From the NCBI RefSeq assembly GCF_902825155.1, contig NZ_CADEAG010000004.1, forward strand, positions 62,001-126,000: DNA of 64,000 bases, in the 5' to 3' direction. Source of the DNA: Bartonella taylorii 8TBB. Its GTDB lineage: Bacteria; Pseudomonadota; Alphaproteobacteria; Rhizobiales; Rhizobiaceae. The position numbers and the translations under genes were made by a program. Below, in pieces: positions 43,983-54,487 of the stretch (within the stretch, counting starts at the first letter, position 1; each line of letters starts with the position of its first letter). The notes below the pieces were generated by a model that was not told the origin of the DNA, did not search any database, and saw nothing but the letters and a program-made list of their open reading frames with translations.

Positions 43983-44306
43983 CTAAATTGAAAAACTTAC
44001 ACCGCAACCGCATGATGAAACAGCATTAGGATTATGAATTTGAAAAGACTGTCCCATAAGATCATCAACAAAATCAATTTCAGCTCCTTCCATGAAGGGA
44101 AGTGATAGTGAATCAATAAAGACGATCGCCCCATCTTTTTTAAGAATGAGGTCATCTTCGCTCATTTCAGAAACCAAATTGTATTTATAAGAAAAACCTG
44201 AACACCCACCACCTTCAACAGAAATACGTAATCCTATTTTATCGGGTTCATTCAAAAGTATCTGTGCAATCCGTTTGGCAGCAACATCTGAAATATTCAC
44301 ACCCAT
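43983..44306 (-). CDS. A-type iron-sulphur carrier (IscA/ErpA family)
   Basis: The 107-residue protein of the HesB/IscA/SufA/ErpA family has the three conserved cysteines Cys35 (GGCSGF), Cys99 and Cys101 (SSCGCG). It accepts Fe-S clusters from a scaffold and inserts them into apo-enzymes. ErpA is the likeliest subtype in alphaproteobacteria, but the subtypes cannot be separated securely by eye. It is upstream of the exported protein gene by 12 bases and divergent from dgt. Confidence 0.88.
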   Translation of the reverse strand: MGVNISDVAAKRIAQILLNEPDKIGLRISVEGGGCSGFSYKYNLVSEMSEDDLILKKDGAIVFIDSLSLPFMEGAEIDFVDDLMGQSFQIHNPNAVSSCGCGVSFSI

Positions 44307-44412
44307 CTTATATATCCTTGCATTAAACTATCAAGAAAGAGTATCCCCAACTCAAGAAAAGTTTATTAATTATAAACCAATCCTAATTTAGGATGAGAAT
44401 GGACAGCTTGCA

Positions 44413-45615
44413 ATGGATATAAATAATATCAATTTCAATTACCAATCTCGGGCGGTCTATAGTGCTAACCCGCAAACAAGCCGTGGTAGATTATTCCATG
44501 AAACTGTGAATACTATGCGATCACCTTTTCAACGAGACAGAGATCGTATTATTCATTCTAACGCATTTCGGCGCCTTAAACATAAAACTCAAGTGTTTAT
44601 TGCTGATGAAAGCGATCATTATCGTACGCGACTGACACACTCAATAGAGGTTTCTCAAATTGCACGAACATTAGCCCGTGCACTCTGTCTTGATGAAGAC
44701 CTTGCCGAAGCGATTGCTCTTGTTCACGATTTTGGGCATACGCCTTTCGGCCACGCAGGAGAAGATGCCCTTAATGAAGCAATGAAACCTTATGGCGGTT
44801 TTGACCATAATGTACAAGCGTTACGCATTGTCACAAAGCTGGAACAGCGTTATGCAAATTTTGATGGACTTAACCTTACTTGGGAAACACTCGAAGGACT
44901 TGTAAAGCATAATGGTCCCCTTTTAGGTCCCTATGCAAACAGCAAAGATGTTCCAATCGATATTCTACAATACAATGCAAAGCAGGATCTTGAGCTAGAC
45001 TGTTTTGCTGGTCTAGAAGCACAATGTGCTGCTATTGCTGATGATATTGCTTACAATGCGCATGATATCGATGATGGTTTACGTTCGCAATTTTTAACAC
45101 TCGATCAGTTCGAACATATTTCACTGACAGCAGCATTATTAAAAGATATAACAGATGAACATCCACAACTCGATCAAGATCGGCGCGGTTACACACTTGT
45201 ACGAAGACAGATAACAACCATGGTTGAAGATGTTATCAAACAATCACAAGAAAACTTAACTCGTCTCAAACCAACAAGCATAAAGGATGTTCACCAAGCA
45301 AAACAAACCATTATTACCTTTTCGCCCACAATGAGCGTTTATGAAAAAGAACTAAAAGACTTTCTGTTTAAAAATCTTTATTACCATGATCAAGTCCTCA
45401 GCCGTCGCAATGCAGCAAAATGCATTGTACAAAAATTATTCGACTGTTATTATGAAAATCCAAATACAATGCCTGAAAGCTGGTGCAGCAAAACAGCTCA
45501 CTTGACGAATCAAGAGTTAGCACGTCTTATTGCTGACTTTCTATCAGGTATGACCGATCACTATGCTCTACGCGAATATCACCGTTTATTTGACCATACA
45601 GGTAATTTCATTTAA
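44413..45615 (+). CDS. dgt: dGTPase-like HD phosphohydrolase
   Basis: A deoxyguanosine triphosphate triphosphohydrolase-like protein of 400 residues that removes triphosphate from dNTPs. The HD metal site is formed by His76 (RLTHSIEV), His105-Asp106 ([14 protein letters not shown]) and a later Asp in [14 protein letters not shown]. This is the shorter type common in alphaproteobacteria; its dNTP specificity may differ from E. coli Dgt. argS follows by 31 bases. Confidence 0.88.
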   Translation: MDINNINFNYQSRAVYSANPQTSRGRLFHETVNTMRSPFQRDRDRIIHSNAFRRLKHKTQVFIADESDHYRTRLTHSIEVSQIARTLARALCLDEDLAEAIALVHDFGHTPFGHAGEDALNEAMKPYGGFDHNVQALRIVTKLEQRYANFDGLNLTWETLEGLVKHNGPLLGPYANSKDVPIDILQYNAKQDLELDCFAGLEAQCAAIADDIAYNAHDIDDGLRSQFLTLDQFEHISLTAALLKDITDEHPQLDQDRRGYTLVRRQITTMVEDVIKQSQENLTRLKPTSIKDVHQAKQTIITFSPTMSVYEKELKDFLFKNLYYHDQVLSRRNAAKCIVQKLFDCYYENPNTMPESWCSKTAHLTNQELARLIADFLSGMTDHYALREYHRLFDHTGNFI

Positions 45616-45646
45616 TTGCTTTTGAATACCATGATGGAAGTTGAAT

Positions 45647-47404
45647 ATGAATGTCTTTAAAAACTTCGAAAAAAAAATTAAAAAATCACTTGAACTATCT
45701 GATATAAAAGGAAAAAATGGAGAATATTTAGATTTATCAAAAATCACCGTTGACCCCCCACGTGATTCTTCACACGGACATTTATCAACCAATGCTGCTA
45801 TGGTGCTTGCAAAGTCTATTGGACTGAGCCCCCGTGCACTTGCAGAAAAGATCGTAGAACTTCTCAAAAATGATCCCTTTATCGATTGTATTGATGTTGC
45901 TGGTCCTGGTTTTATCAACATCAAGCTTACAAAATCATTTTGGCAAGATGCAATAAAATCCATGCTTGAATTAGGAGTCTCCTACGGTCGTATACCAATG
46001 GGCCAGGGCAAACGCATCAATGTTGAATATGTATCAGCAAATCCTACAGGACCGATGCATGTGGGACATTGCCGAGGTGCTGTTGTTGGGGATGTTCTCT
46101 GCAATTTGCTACAATTTGTCGGCTATAACGTTACAAAAGAGTATTACATCAATGATGCTGGTAAACAAATTGAAGTGCTCGCCCACTCCGTACTGTTGCG
46201 TTACCGCGAAGCTCTTGGACAAAAAATTAATGAAATTCCAGAAGGACTCTATCCTGGTGAATATTTGATTCCATTGGGAAAATCGCTTGTTCAAGAATTT
46301 GGCGATAAATTACTCACTATGGATAAAAATGAAGCTTTAGCTATCGTGAAAGAGCGTGCTATTCATGCAATGATGTCAATGATTCGCGAAGATTTGGCTG
46401 CTCTTAATATTTATCACGATATCTTTTTTTCTGAGCGTATGCTTTATGCAGATAATGCGCGTGCTATTCGTAACACAATTAATGACCTTACTTTAAATGG
46501 TTATATTTACAAAGGCAAGCTCCCACCACCAAAAGGGCAGAACACAGAAGACTGGGAACCAAGCGAACAAACTTTGTTCCGTTCAACAGATGTTGGAGAT
46601 GATCAAGACCGTGTTTTAGTCAAATCTGACGGTTCTTACACTTATTTTGCTGCTGATGTTGCTTATTTCCATGATAAATTCAATCGTCATTTTGATGAAA
46701 TGATTTATATTTTAGGTGCAGATCATGCTGGTTATGTAAAGCGGCTAGAAGCGATGGCAAAAGCGATTTCTGGCGATAAAGCCAAATTGAGTGTTTTCTT
46801 ATGTCAATTAGTAAGGCTCTTTCGCAACGATCAGCCTGTGCGTATGTCAAAAAGAGCAGGATCATTTGTAACCTTGCGTGATGTTGTGGAAGAAGTAGGT
46901 CGTGACCCTGTGCGTTTTATGATGCTATACCGTAAATGTGAAGCACCTCTTGATTTTGATTTTGCGAAAGTAACAGAACAATCAAAAGATAATCCTATCT
47001 TTTACGTACAATATGCAAATGCACGTTGTCACTCAGTCTTTCGTCAAGCGCAAGAATCCCTTCATATTAAAAATTTTTCAAAAGATACAATGATCCTCCA
47101 CCTTAAGAGATTAACAGATGATAATGAAATATCCCTAATACGCAAACTTACTGAATATCCACGCATCATCGAACAAGCTGTAATTCATAAAGAACCACAT
47201 CGATTGGCGTTTTATCTCTATGACCTTGCTTCCAATTTTCATGCTCATTGGAATAAAGGGAGTAACAATCCCTATTTACGCTTTATTCAGCCCGGTGACA
47301 AGGAGCTATCACTTGCCAGACTGGGATTAATACAAGCTATCATGAATATTTTATCATCAGGACTTACAATTGTAGGAGTAGAAGCATCAACAGAAATGCG
47401 TTGA
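45647..47404 (+). CDS. argS: Arginyl-tRNA synthetase
   Basis: A class I synthetase of 585 residues. It has the N-terminal Add1 domain, the HIGH-type motif [12 protein letters not shown] (about residues 132-143), the KMSK-type MSKRAGS (around 400) and the C-terminal DALR anticodon domain (about 460-585). The ATG at 45647 has GGAAG nine bases upstream; an in-frame TTG at 45641 would add two residues. It follows dgt and precedes a SPOR protein, an order seen across Rhizobiales. Confidence 0.95.
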   Translation: MNVFKNFEKKIKKSLELSDIKGKNGEYLDLSKITVDPPRDSSHGHLSTNAAMVLAKSIGLSPRALAEKIVELLKNDPFIDCIDVAGPGFINIKLTKSFWQDAIKSMLELGVSYGRIPMGQGKRINVEYVSANPTGPMHVGHCRGAVVGDVLCNLLQFVGYNVTKEYYINDAGKQIEVLAHSVLLRYREALGQKINEIPEGLYPGEYLIPLGKSLVQEFGDKLLTMDKNEALAIVKERAIHAMMSMIREDLAALNIYHDIFFSERMLYADNARAIRNTINDLTLNGYIYKGKLPPPKGQNTEDWEPSEQTLFRSTDVGDDQDRVLVKSDGSYTYFAADVAYFHDKFNRHFDEMIYILGADHAGYVKRLEAMAKAISGDKAKLSVFLCQLVRLFRNDQPVRMSKRAGSFVTLRDVVEEVGRDPVRFMMLYRKCEAPLDFDFAKVTEQSKDNPIFYVQYANARCHSVFRQAQESLHIKNFSKDTMILHLKRLTDDNEISLIRKLTEYPRIIEQAVIHKEPHRLAFYLYDLASNFHAHWNKGSNNPYLRFIQPGDKELSLARLGLIQAIMNILSSGLTIVGVEASTEMR

Positions 47405-47561
47405 AAAAGTTCTCTAAATACATAAAATAAGTACTTTATTGATAAACTTTTTCATATATCCTTGTCATAGGAGGGGGAAATTTTATAATTTCAAAATATA
47501 ATACATTAAAATTAACCATTTTTTATTGCACGCGAATGCAAATCATCATGTGAGAAAAGCT

Positions 47562-50057
47562 ATGAGCGATAACGATCGCAAAAATCCGCACGAAATGAAA
47601 AAAGTTCATGAACACCATGATCCTTTAGAGAGGCTTACACGAATTTTTCATCCGTACAAACAAAACGAAAACCAAAACGATCAATCTTCTTTACAAACTG
47701 ATCGATCAGTACCTCATCCCCCTAAAACTTTATCTCATGATGACGACTTTGATTTATCCTTTCTAGAAACAGAGCTTGAAAATAGTTTAACGCATAACTT
47801 GCCATTTGATGATCAAAAAAAGCAACAGAGTTTACACACAGCCACCCATGAGCAAACTTCAAACGTTACACCAACTACTTCTTTTAACTATCGAGAAAAA
47901 AGTGGTTTTTTGTCTGAAGAAGCACATTCTTTACCTATAAGTCATGATGAGGAAAAAATTTTAGACTCACTTTCCCCATTACCTATTCAAAAGAATCAAT
48001 CACCTCAAAATAGTGCTACACCAATCAGTAGCGACTCTTTTTTTGAAGAAAGCGATTTTAGTATACAATCAGAAAAATTCTTTTTTGATGAAACTGATAA
48101 ACGCAATAATAAAGGTGTCACTACAGAACTGGCTGAACAATCCAACCGTTTTTCACAAACAGCCTCACAACAAGCAGATACCCCTAATATACAACGAAAT
48201 TATGACGATAATCAAAGCTTCCACGACACTCCTGTAAATCATCCATCTCAAGTTTCAAATGATCAAGAAAATTGGGTTAAAGAATATTATACTGATGTTC
48301 CTCTCCCTTCTACGGATACAAACATGTTTTTCTCACCTTCTGATATTCTTTCAGAGAGAAAGAACACCGCTAGAAATGAACCAGCAAGTAATTTCCCATC
48401 ATCTTTGGATTCAACATACATCGACAAACAATCTGATTTAAAAAGCTTTTCGCAAAAAAGCCATACTGCCGATTATCCGCAGTCTTACGAAGAAAAATTC
48501 TTAGAACAAGAAGTTTATGCTGCAGAAATTCCAGAATATCGTGAAACTCAAGCCCAATACATCAATAATGCTCAAAATATCTCTGATCAAAACAATTTAA
48601 ATAGTATACATCCCTCCTCAGAAATCCCTCATACAATACAAAAGGATAGTTTTTTTTCTCATAATTACGCACACAGGGATACCCCTCCTCCAAATGTTGA
48701 TACTTATAGATTTGCAGAGGAAATCGTGGAAAAAACTGGACCAATTATGGTCCCTGAAGTCCCATATGAAGCCCCAGAATATGATGTACCGACAGATAAT
48801 TTAAAAGAAGAATTTGCTGATGTATTCAATGTAGGAAATATTACAGAAGCGGATTCTTCGCAACAACAACAGCAAAATGAAATCCTCAATGAAATCTTTC
48901 ATCAAACCATGCAAAATCCAAGAGACGATGCATATACAAACTCTCAAGATCAAAATACTAACTATTTTCCCGCCGACAATATGGGATATGATTCCTCCTC
49001 TTTTCCAGAGAATTCGTCATACAAAGCTGCAAATAAAATCCCTACTCATGTATCAGCCACTCCTCCCTTAAAAAGTTTTATTGTTGGTAAAATGCTTACC
49101 AAGAGTGCTCTTCTTCTCATTTTAATAGCAATTGGTTTTTCTGGTTATTCCTACTTTTTTATGCCATCACAAAAAAATGAAAATGCGCCCATTATCCATG
49201 CTGATAATACGCCCTTCAAATTCAAACACGAAACAACTGAAACGAAGAATGATGTTGGACATAATTTAGATATTTATAAACAAACAACTGAAGAAAATGA
49301 AAAACAAGAAAACACACAACAATCTCTTATTGATAATTCTGAACAACCTGAAAATTTAGCAGAATTAAACCAACAGAAATCTACAAGTTTTTCATCCTCT
49401 TCTCTTAATGAATCTGACGTTGAAGATGCCGTGACAGAAGCCGTCAATCACACCATTCCAACGCGAGAAGTACAGACTGTTATTGTAAACCAAGATGGCA
49501 CAGTTGTACTGGCACCAATGCATCACACAGAGAGAAAAAATTCTGATAAAACAGAAGAAAAAACTGATCAAACTATTGTAGATCAACTTCCAGATTCTCC
49601 CTCTGTTTCTTCGCACGATTCCGATATAAATAACAAAGCAACAGAAGATAATCTCATGAGAGATATTGATAAAATAATAGCTGAGAATACTTCTGCTTCT
49701 AGTATTAAAGGAAAAGTTATATCAATTCCTTCGCATGCAGAGAGAAATTCAGAACCGCAAACACATGCTGCTTCTCACCCAATATCACCAAGCCAAGTAG
49801 CCACACAAAATTCAGAAAGTTATTACGTACAACTTGCATCTCAACCAACGCAAGCACTAGCTAGAGATTCTTTGAAAAATATGAAGTCTAGATTTGGATT
49901 CCTTATCGGCACTCGTCCTTTAAATATTCAGTCTGCTCTCATACCAGGAAAAGGAACCTATTATCGTGTTCGTATTCAAACGCAAAATCGCAATGACGCC
50001 ATAAGCCTTTGTGAAAACATAAAAAATTCTGGAGGAAGTTGCTTCATCACACGCTAA
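47562..50057 (+). CDS. SPOR-domain membrane protein
   Basis: A bitopic inner-membrane protein of 831 residues. About 510 residues of acidic, Ser/Asn/Gln-rich, probably disordered cytoplasmic sequence are followed by one membrane helix (about 515-535, SALLLILIAIGFSGYSYFF). A periplasmic low-complexity linker and a C-terminal SPOR domain (last 75 residues, beginning YYVQLASQPTQ) complete it. SPOR domains bind denuded septal peptidoglycan, so a role at the division site is likely. A short polyglutamine run occurs in the cytoplasmic part. The ATG at 47562 is preferred over a TTG at 47526. Confidence 0.85.
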   Translation: MSDNDRKNPHEMKKVHEHHDPLERLTRIFHPYKQNENQNDQSSLQTDRSVPHPPKTLSHDDDFDLSFLETELENSLTHNLPFDDQKKQQSLHTATHEQTSNVTPTTSFNYREKSGFLSEEAHSLPISHDEEKILDSLSPLPIQKNQSPQNSATPISSDSFFEESDFSIQSEKFFFDETDKRNNKGVTTELAEQSNRFSQTASQQADTPNIQRNYDDNQSFHDTPVNHPSQVSNDQENWVKEYYTDVPLPSTDTNMFFSPSDILSERKNTARNEPASNFPSSLDSTYIDKQSDLKSFSQKSHTADYPQSYEEKFLEQEVYAAEIPEYRETQAQYINNAQNISDQNNLNSIHPSSEIPHTIQKDSFFSHNYAHRDTPPPNVDTYRFAEEIVEKTGPIMVPEVPYEAPEYDVPTDNLKEEFADVFNVGNITEADSSQQQQQNEILNEIFHQTMQNPRDDAYTNSQDQNTNYFPADNMGYDSSSFPENSSYKAANKIPTHVSATPPLKSFIVGKMLTKSALLLILIAIGFSGYSYFFMPSQKNENAPIIHADNTPFKFKHETTETKNDVGHNLDIYKQTTEENEKQENTQQSLIDNSEQPENLAELNQQKSTSFSSSSLNESDVEDAVTEAVNHTIPTREVQTVIVNQDGTVVLAPMHHTERKNSDKTEEKTDQTIVDQLPDSPSVSSHDSDINNKATEDNLMRDIDKIIAENTSASSIKGKVISIPSHAERNSEPQTHAASHPISPSQVATQNSESYYVQLASQPTQALARDSLKNMKSRFGFLIGTRPLNIQSALIPGKGTYYRVRIQTQNRNDAISLCENIKNSGGSCFITR

Positions 50058-50099
50058 ATAAATAATGCAACGGCTTTAAAAACCGCTGCACTATTTATT
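50057..50099 (+). terminator. Terminator of the SPOR gene
   Basis: A long hairpin starts at the stop codon: AATAAATAATGCA and CGG pair with CCG, TGCA and TATTTATT around the loop CTTTAAAAA. Two small mismatches occur. It is followed by TTTATTGTG. Confidence 0.6.
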
Positions 50100-50217
50100 G
50101 TGATACCATTTAATTAACTTCAGGAGTTAAAATTCTGTTATATTTTTCTAGCTCATATACGTGAAGTAATTTTATTCTTTGATTCACGCTAGGTTAGATT
50201 CTTTACTCTGAAGAATT

Positions 50218-50511
50218 TTATTCAGGAGATAAAGGTGAGTTCGTGCCTTTATAAGTATAAGGTACTGGAGATGTTGGATTTAAATCTTTCCTCGGACTTG
50301 TTATCATTTGATTTTGTTCTGTAGTATTATAGTGAGAGATATGCTCAGGAGATTTTTCAAAAAAAGATCCTAAAAAGCCAAAAATAAACCAGATAATAAA
50401 GAGTCCAAGAAGAATAGCAAGAATACCTCTACCAATCGAATTACGCTGTTCACGGTCTTTCTTTTCTGCAGCTATACGTTCCTCGTATGTGTGGTAATTT
50501 CTATCAATCAT
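50218..50511 (-). CDS. Small single-helix membrane protein, unknown
   Basis: A 97-residue protein. A charged N-terminus rich in Glu, Arg and Lys (about 1-26) is followed by one membrane helix (about 29-50, ILAILLGLFIIWFIFGFLG) and a proline- and asparagine-rich tail. No family recognised. It is a lone gene on the minus strand between the SPOR gene and ilvE. A plausible ribosome site AAGGAAC precedes the ATG, which with the good membrane helix supports a real gene. Confidence 0.55.
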   Translation of the reverse strand: MIDRNYHTYEERIAAEKKDREQRNSIGRGILAILLGLFIIWFIFGFLGSFFEKSPEHISHYNTTEQNQMITSPRKDLNPTSPVPYTYKGTNSPLSPE

Positions 50512-50811
50512 AGTAAGTTCCTTTTCTCAATGCCCTTGCCTTTAAGCTATAAGATATGCATATAAAATTATTCAGACACTTATTTTGAAAAACGATAATT
50601 ATGTATAAAGGTTCCAGATTACATGATAAAATTGAGAAGAAGGATTATAAAATAGAAACAAAAATATCTCTTAAGAGTCCTTCCTTTTAATTCTATAATA
50701 AGGTCATTGACATAAATGACACACTAGTAATAGAGTTTTAATAAACGTATCTCATTATTTTTATGATAAAAAAACACTTAGAAATAGAGCACATCCCAAA
50801 AGGTTTTACTT
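50512..50811. other. Divergent intergenic region upstream of ilvE
   Basis: About 300 AT-rich bases without a gene; probably promoters for the small membrane protein and ilvE. Confidence 0.4.
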
Positions 50812-51918
50812 ATGAAATCTCCTACATCATCGCTTCCGTTTAAAATAGAAAAACACCCATCACCTTTGTCAGACGGGAACCGTGAAGAAATTTTTAAAAA
50901 TCCTGGGTTTGGTCAATTTTTTACAGATCACATGTGTACCATTCAATGGTCTGAATCCAAAGGTTGGCATAACGCCGTTATTTCTCCATACAAACCTTTA
51001 GAGATTAACCCAGCAAGTACCGTTTTGCATTATGGGCAGGAAATTTTTGAGGGTTTAAAAGCATATCGCGCAAAAGACGGACGCATTTTGTTATTCCGCC
51101 CTGATGCCAATGCACAACGCTTTATAGAATCGGCTAAGCGTTTAGCTATGCCGGAATTACCACAGGATATCTTTTTGGATGCGGTTCATCAATTGGTAAA
51201 AGTTGATCAAAAGTGGGTTTCTGATCTTCCAAATGCAAGCCTTTACATACGCCCATTCATGTTTGGCAATGAAAGCTTTTTGGGAGTTCGCCCTTCTGAA
51301 GAATATATTTTCTGTATCATAGCATCTCCTGTTGGATCATATTTTAAAGGAGAAGAAAAATCTGTTAGCGTATGGATCGAAACAGATTATAGCCGTGCTG
51401 GTCCAGGGGGTACAGGCGCTGCCAAATGTGGTGGCAACTATGCAGCAAGCTTACTTGCACAAAACAGTGCAACACAAAATAATTGTAGCCAAGTGCTTTT
51501 CCTTGATATGCTTGAACATAAGTGGATTGAAGAACTCGGCGGCATGAATGTTTGCTTTATTATGGCAAATAATACACTTGTAACACCTGCACTTAATGGC
51601 ACTATCCTTCCAGGAATAACACGTCATTCAATTTTACAGTTAGCACAACGGATGGGATTAACAATAGAAGAGCGTCCTTATTCTTTTGAAGCGCTCAAGG
51701 AAGATGCGCGGAGTGGTCACCTTAAAGAAGTCTTTGCCTGTGGTACAGCAGCCGTTATTACATCAATTGGCCGTTTCAAATACAAAGGTGGCGAGTTCGT
51801 TATTGGAAATGAAATGATTGGTGAGATCACGAAACAACTTCGCACCCAACTGGTTGACCTTCAAAAAGGCAATATAGAAGATAAAAATGGCTGGGTGCAT
51901 GCTGTCCAGCTCTCATAA
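50812..51918 (+). CDS. ilvE: Branched-chain amino acid aminotransferase
   Basis: A class IV PLP aminotransferase of 368 residues, which transfers the amino group between glutamate and branched-chain 2-oxo acids. The sequence is of the longer type related to mitochondrial BCAT. The PLP lysine is Lys205 in GGTGAAKCGGNYAAS, and other family blocks are LHYGQEIFEGLKAYR and CGTAAVITSIG. No other branched-chain synthesis gene lies in the window, so it may serve degradation or salvage as well. It is convergent with glpX. Confidence 0.9.
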   Translation: MKSPTSSLPFKIEKHPSPLSDGNREEIFKNPGFGQFFTDHMCTIQWSESKGWHNAVISPYKPLEINPASTVLHYGQEIFEGLKAYRAKDGRILLFRPDANAQRFIESAKRLAMPELPQDIFLDAVHQLVKVDQKWVSDLPNASLYIRPFMFGNESFLGVRPSEEYIFCIIASPVGSYFKGEEKSVSVWIETDYSRAGPGGTGAAKCGGNYAASLLAQNSATQNNCSQVLFLDMLEHKWIEELGGMNVCFIMANNTLVTPALNGTILPGITRHSILQLAQRMGLTIEERPYSFEALKEDARSGHLKEVFACGTAAVITSIGRFKYKGGEFVIGNEMIGEITKQLRTQLVDLQKGNIEDKNGWVHAVQLS

Positions 51919-52041
51919 CAATAAAAGATATTTCTAAACTATCATCAATGCTTCCGTAAAGTCCTCTTAAAAATTTTGTGAAAGCACGCTCTCAAAAAAC
52001 AATATTCTTTTATTTCTTAGGTAACTACGACGGGAAAAGCA

Positions 52042-53028
52042 TTAATCAAATTTTGAATAATCCCTATGCTGTGCTTTAATATTACGGATTGTGCCGGTAT
52101 GTGAACGCATCACTAGAGTTTCCGTCTGGATATAACGAGGGGTAAATTTAACACCAGAAAGCATATTGCCATCCGTTACACCCGTTGCAGAAAACAACAC
52201 ATCACCTTTTGCCATTTCTTTCATTGTATAAACTTTATTGGGATTATCGATTCCCATTTTAGCCGCACGTGCGATTTTGTCTTCTGTATCAAGCTGCAAA
52301 CGTCCTTGCATCTGCCCACCAATACAGCGTAAGGCTGCAGCCGCTAGCACCCCCTCTGGTGCTCCCCCAATCCCCATGTAGATATCAATACCCGTTTCAT
52401 CTGGATGAGTTGTATCAATAACGGCAGCAACATCTCCATCACCAATTAAACGAATTGACGCCCCCGTTGTTCGCACTTCATTAATTAGTTTTTCATGGCG
52501 AAGACGATCCATAATACAAACAGTTACCTGATTAACCGCAACTCCCTTAGCCTTTGCAAGAGCGTGAATATTATCCGTAGGAGAGGCATCTATATCAACA
52601 ATCCCCTTTGGATAACCAGGACCAATAGCAATTTTTTCCATATAAACATCAGGGGCATAAAGTAAATTACCCTTTTTAGCAATTGCAACCACCGCTAGGG
52701 AATTAGCAAGATTTTTAGCACAAATCGTCGTTCCCTCAAGTGGATCAAGTGCAATATCAATTGCCAACCCATTTTGAAGACCTACTTTCTCTCCAATATA
52801 AAGCATAGGAGCTTCATCACGTTCACCTTCGCCAATCACCACTGTACCATCAATAGGCAACCGATTAAGTTCGCGACGCATCGCATCTACAGCAGCTTGA
52901 TCAGCAGCCTTTTCATCACCACGCCCGCGCCAGCGCGCAGCTGCAACAGCAGCACGTTCAGTTACACGCACCAATTCAAGTGTTAAAATACGATCAAGTC
53001 CATTTAAAATTTTCTGGGTTGTGGGCAT
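52042..53028 (-). CDS. glpX: Class II fructose-1,6-bisphosphatase
   Basis: GlpX dephosphorylates fructose 1,6-bisphosphate in gluconeogenesis. The 328-residue protein has the metal/phosphate motifs VIGEGERDEAPML and DPLEGTT, then GIGGAPEGVLAA. It lies downstream of hom on the same strand with a 148-base spacer, an order typical of Rhizobiales. Confidence 0.93.
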   Translation of the reverse strand: MPTTQKILNGLDRILTLELVRVTERAAVAAARWRGRGDEKAADQAAVDAMRRELNRLPIDGTVVIGEGERDEAPMLYIGEKVGLQNGLAIDIALDPLEGTTICAKNLANSLAVVAIAKKGNLLYAPDVYMEKIAIGPGYPKGIVDIDASPTDNIHALAKAKGVAVNQVTVCIMDRLRHEKLINEVRTTGASIRLIGDGDVAAVIDTTHPDETGIDIYMGIGGAPEGVLAAAALRCIGGQMQGRLQLDTEDKIARAAKMGIDNPNKVYTMKEMAKGDVLFSATGVTDGNMLSGVKFTPRYIQTETLVMRSHTGTIRNIKAQHRDYSKFD

Positions 53029-53176
53029 ATAAAAATCCTACCGAATGAGTGCTAGCAGAAACTAGCATTTATTGTTAAGTATTAAGAAGAAAGCTTTTGG
53101 CAAAGATAAGAACTTTCCACAAGAGAAAAAAGCATTCAGGCTTCTCCCTTTGCCATTATAAACCAAATGATCAATT

Positions 53177-54487
53177 CTACGCCATAGGTTCGATACGAAT
53201 AAATTGAGATTTTGCAACAAGATGACCATCTTTTTCAATTGCTGCAAGTGCTTGTCGTACATTCACTTCCGTTGTTTCATGCGTTATTAAAATGATTGTT
53301 TTTATAATCTGACTCTCTACAAAAGACCTTTGAACAATTGACTCTAATGAAATGTGATTATCAGCCATATGCCTTGCAACTGCCGCAAAAACACCAGCAC
53401 GATCATGAACATTCAAACGAATAAAATAACCACCTGCATGTTGAGAAATACGTGCTTTTTTATGAGGAGAAAGCCCCAATGCAGGGCTTCTTAAAACAGG
53501 TGCATACTGAAAACCAGGACGCGCTTTCGCTATGTCAGCCAAATCGCCAATAACCGCTGATGCTGTTGCCGCTCCTCCAGCACCAGGACCAGAAAACAGT
53601 AATTCACCTAATAAATCACTTTGGATAGAAAGAGCATTCGTTACACCGTGAATCTGTGCAATCATTGAAGATGTTGGTACCATTGTTGGATGAACACGTT
53701 GCTCGATTCCAGAATCGGTTTCTAATGCAACTCCTAAAAGCTTAATCCGATAACCTAATTCATCCGCTGCACGGATATCAATTTGCGAAATATTACTAAT
53801 TCCCTCAACATAAACGTCATCTAACGAAACCACCGTTCCAAATGCCAAACTTGTCAATAAAGCTAATTTATGAGCAGTATCATGGCCTCCAATATCAAAA
53901 GTGGGATTAGCTTCAGCATAACCAAGTTTCTGCGCATCTGCCAAACAATCTTTAAAGGAAAGTCCTTCAGTAAACATGCGTGTTAATATATAATTGCAAG
54001 TTCCATTGAGAATACCATAAATCCGCGATATGCGATTAGCGACAAGAGATTCCCTCATAGCTTTGATGATAGGAATCCCCCCCCCGATGGCAGCTTCAAA
54101 ATGAAGAAAAACACCTTTTTTTTCTGCACTTACAGCAAATTCCACCCCATGTCGAGCAAGAAGCGCTTTATTAGCAGTAACAACATGGTGTCCCACTCCA
54201 AGCGCCCTTTTAACAGATTCATATACGACATCTAATTCACCACCAATTAATTCAACAAAAACATCAATCTCATCAGAAGCAGCCATATCTACAGGGGAAT
54301 CGAACCATTTTACATCACTTAGATCAATTCCACGATTACGGCTTCTATCACGTGCACTAACAGCAACAATTTTGATTGATCTCCCACATTGGCAAGCTAA
54401 ACTATCAGCTTTCTCGCGTAGAATTCTAATAACTGAAGTACCAACCGTACCAAGCCCCGCGATGCCCACTTTCAAAGTTTCTGTCAT
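53177..54487 (-). CDS. hom: Homoserine dehydrogenase
   Basis: Hom reduces aspartate semialdehyde to homoserine for threonine and methionine synthesis. The 436-residue protein has the NAD(P) motif GIAGLGTVGTSV, the catalytic domain with GILNGTCNYILTRM and GYAEANPTFDIGG, and a C-terminal ACT domain (about 350-436) for feedback control. Inside the coding region a run of nine G (plus-strand C at 54077-54085) encodes part of AIGGGIP. The reading frame is intact here, but such a tract is prone to slippage. Confidence 0.93.
   Translation of the reverse strand: MTETLKVGIAGLGTVGTSVIRILREKADSLACQCGRSIKIVAVSARDRSRNRGIDLSDVKWFDSPVDMAASDEIDVFVELIGGELDVVYESVKRALGVGHHVVTANKALLARHGVEFAVSAEKKGVFLHFEAAIGGGIPIIKAMRESLVANRISRIYGILNGTCNYILTRMFTEGLSFKDCLADAQKLGYAEANPTFDIGGHDTAHKLALLTSLAFGTVVSLDDVYVEGISNISQIDIRAADELGYRIKLLGVALETDSGIEQRVHPTMVPTSSMIAQIHGVTNALSIQSDLLGELLFSGPGAGGAATASAVIGDLADIAKARPGFQYAPVLRSPALGLSPHKKARISQHAGGYFIRLNVHDRAGVFAAVARHMADNHISLESIVQRSFVESQIIKTIILITHETTEVNVRQALAAIEKDGHLVAKSQFIRIEPMA

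Noticed and set aside
53062..53262. Open frame of 66 codons between glpX and hom
   Set aside because: It overlaps the 3' end of hom in another frame and has no family resemblance.
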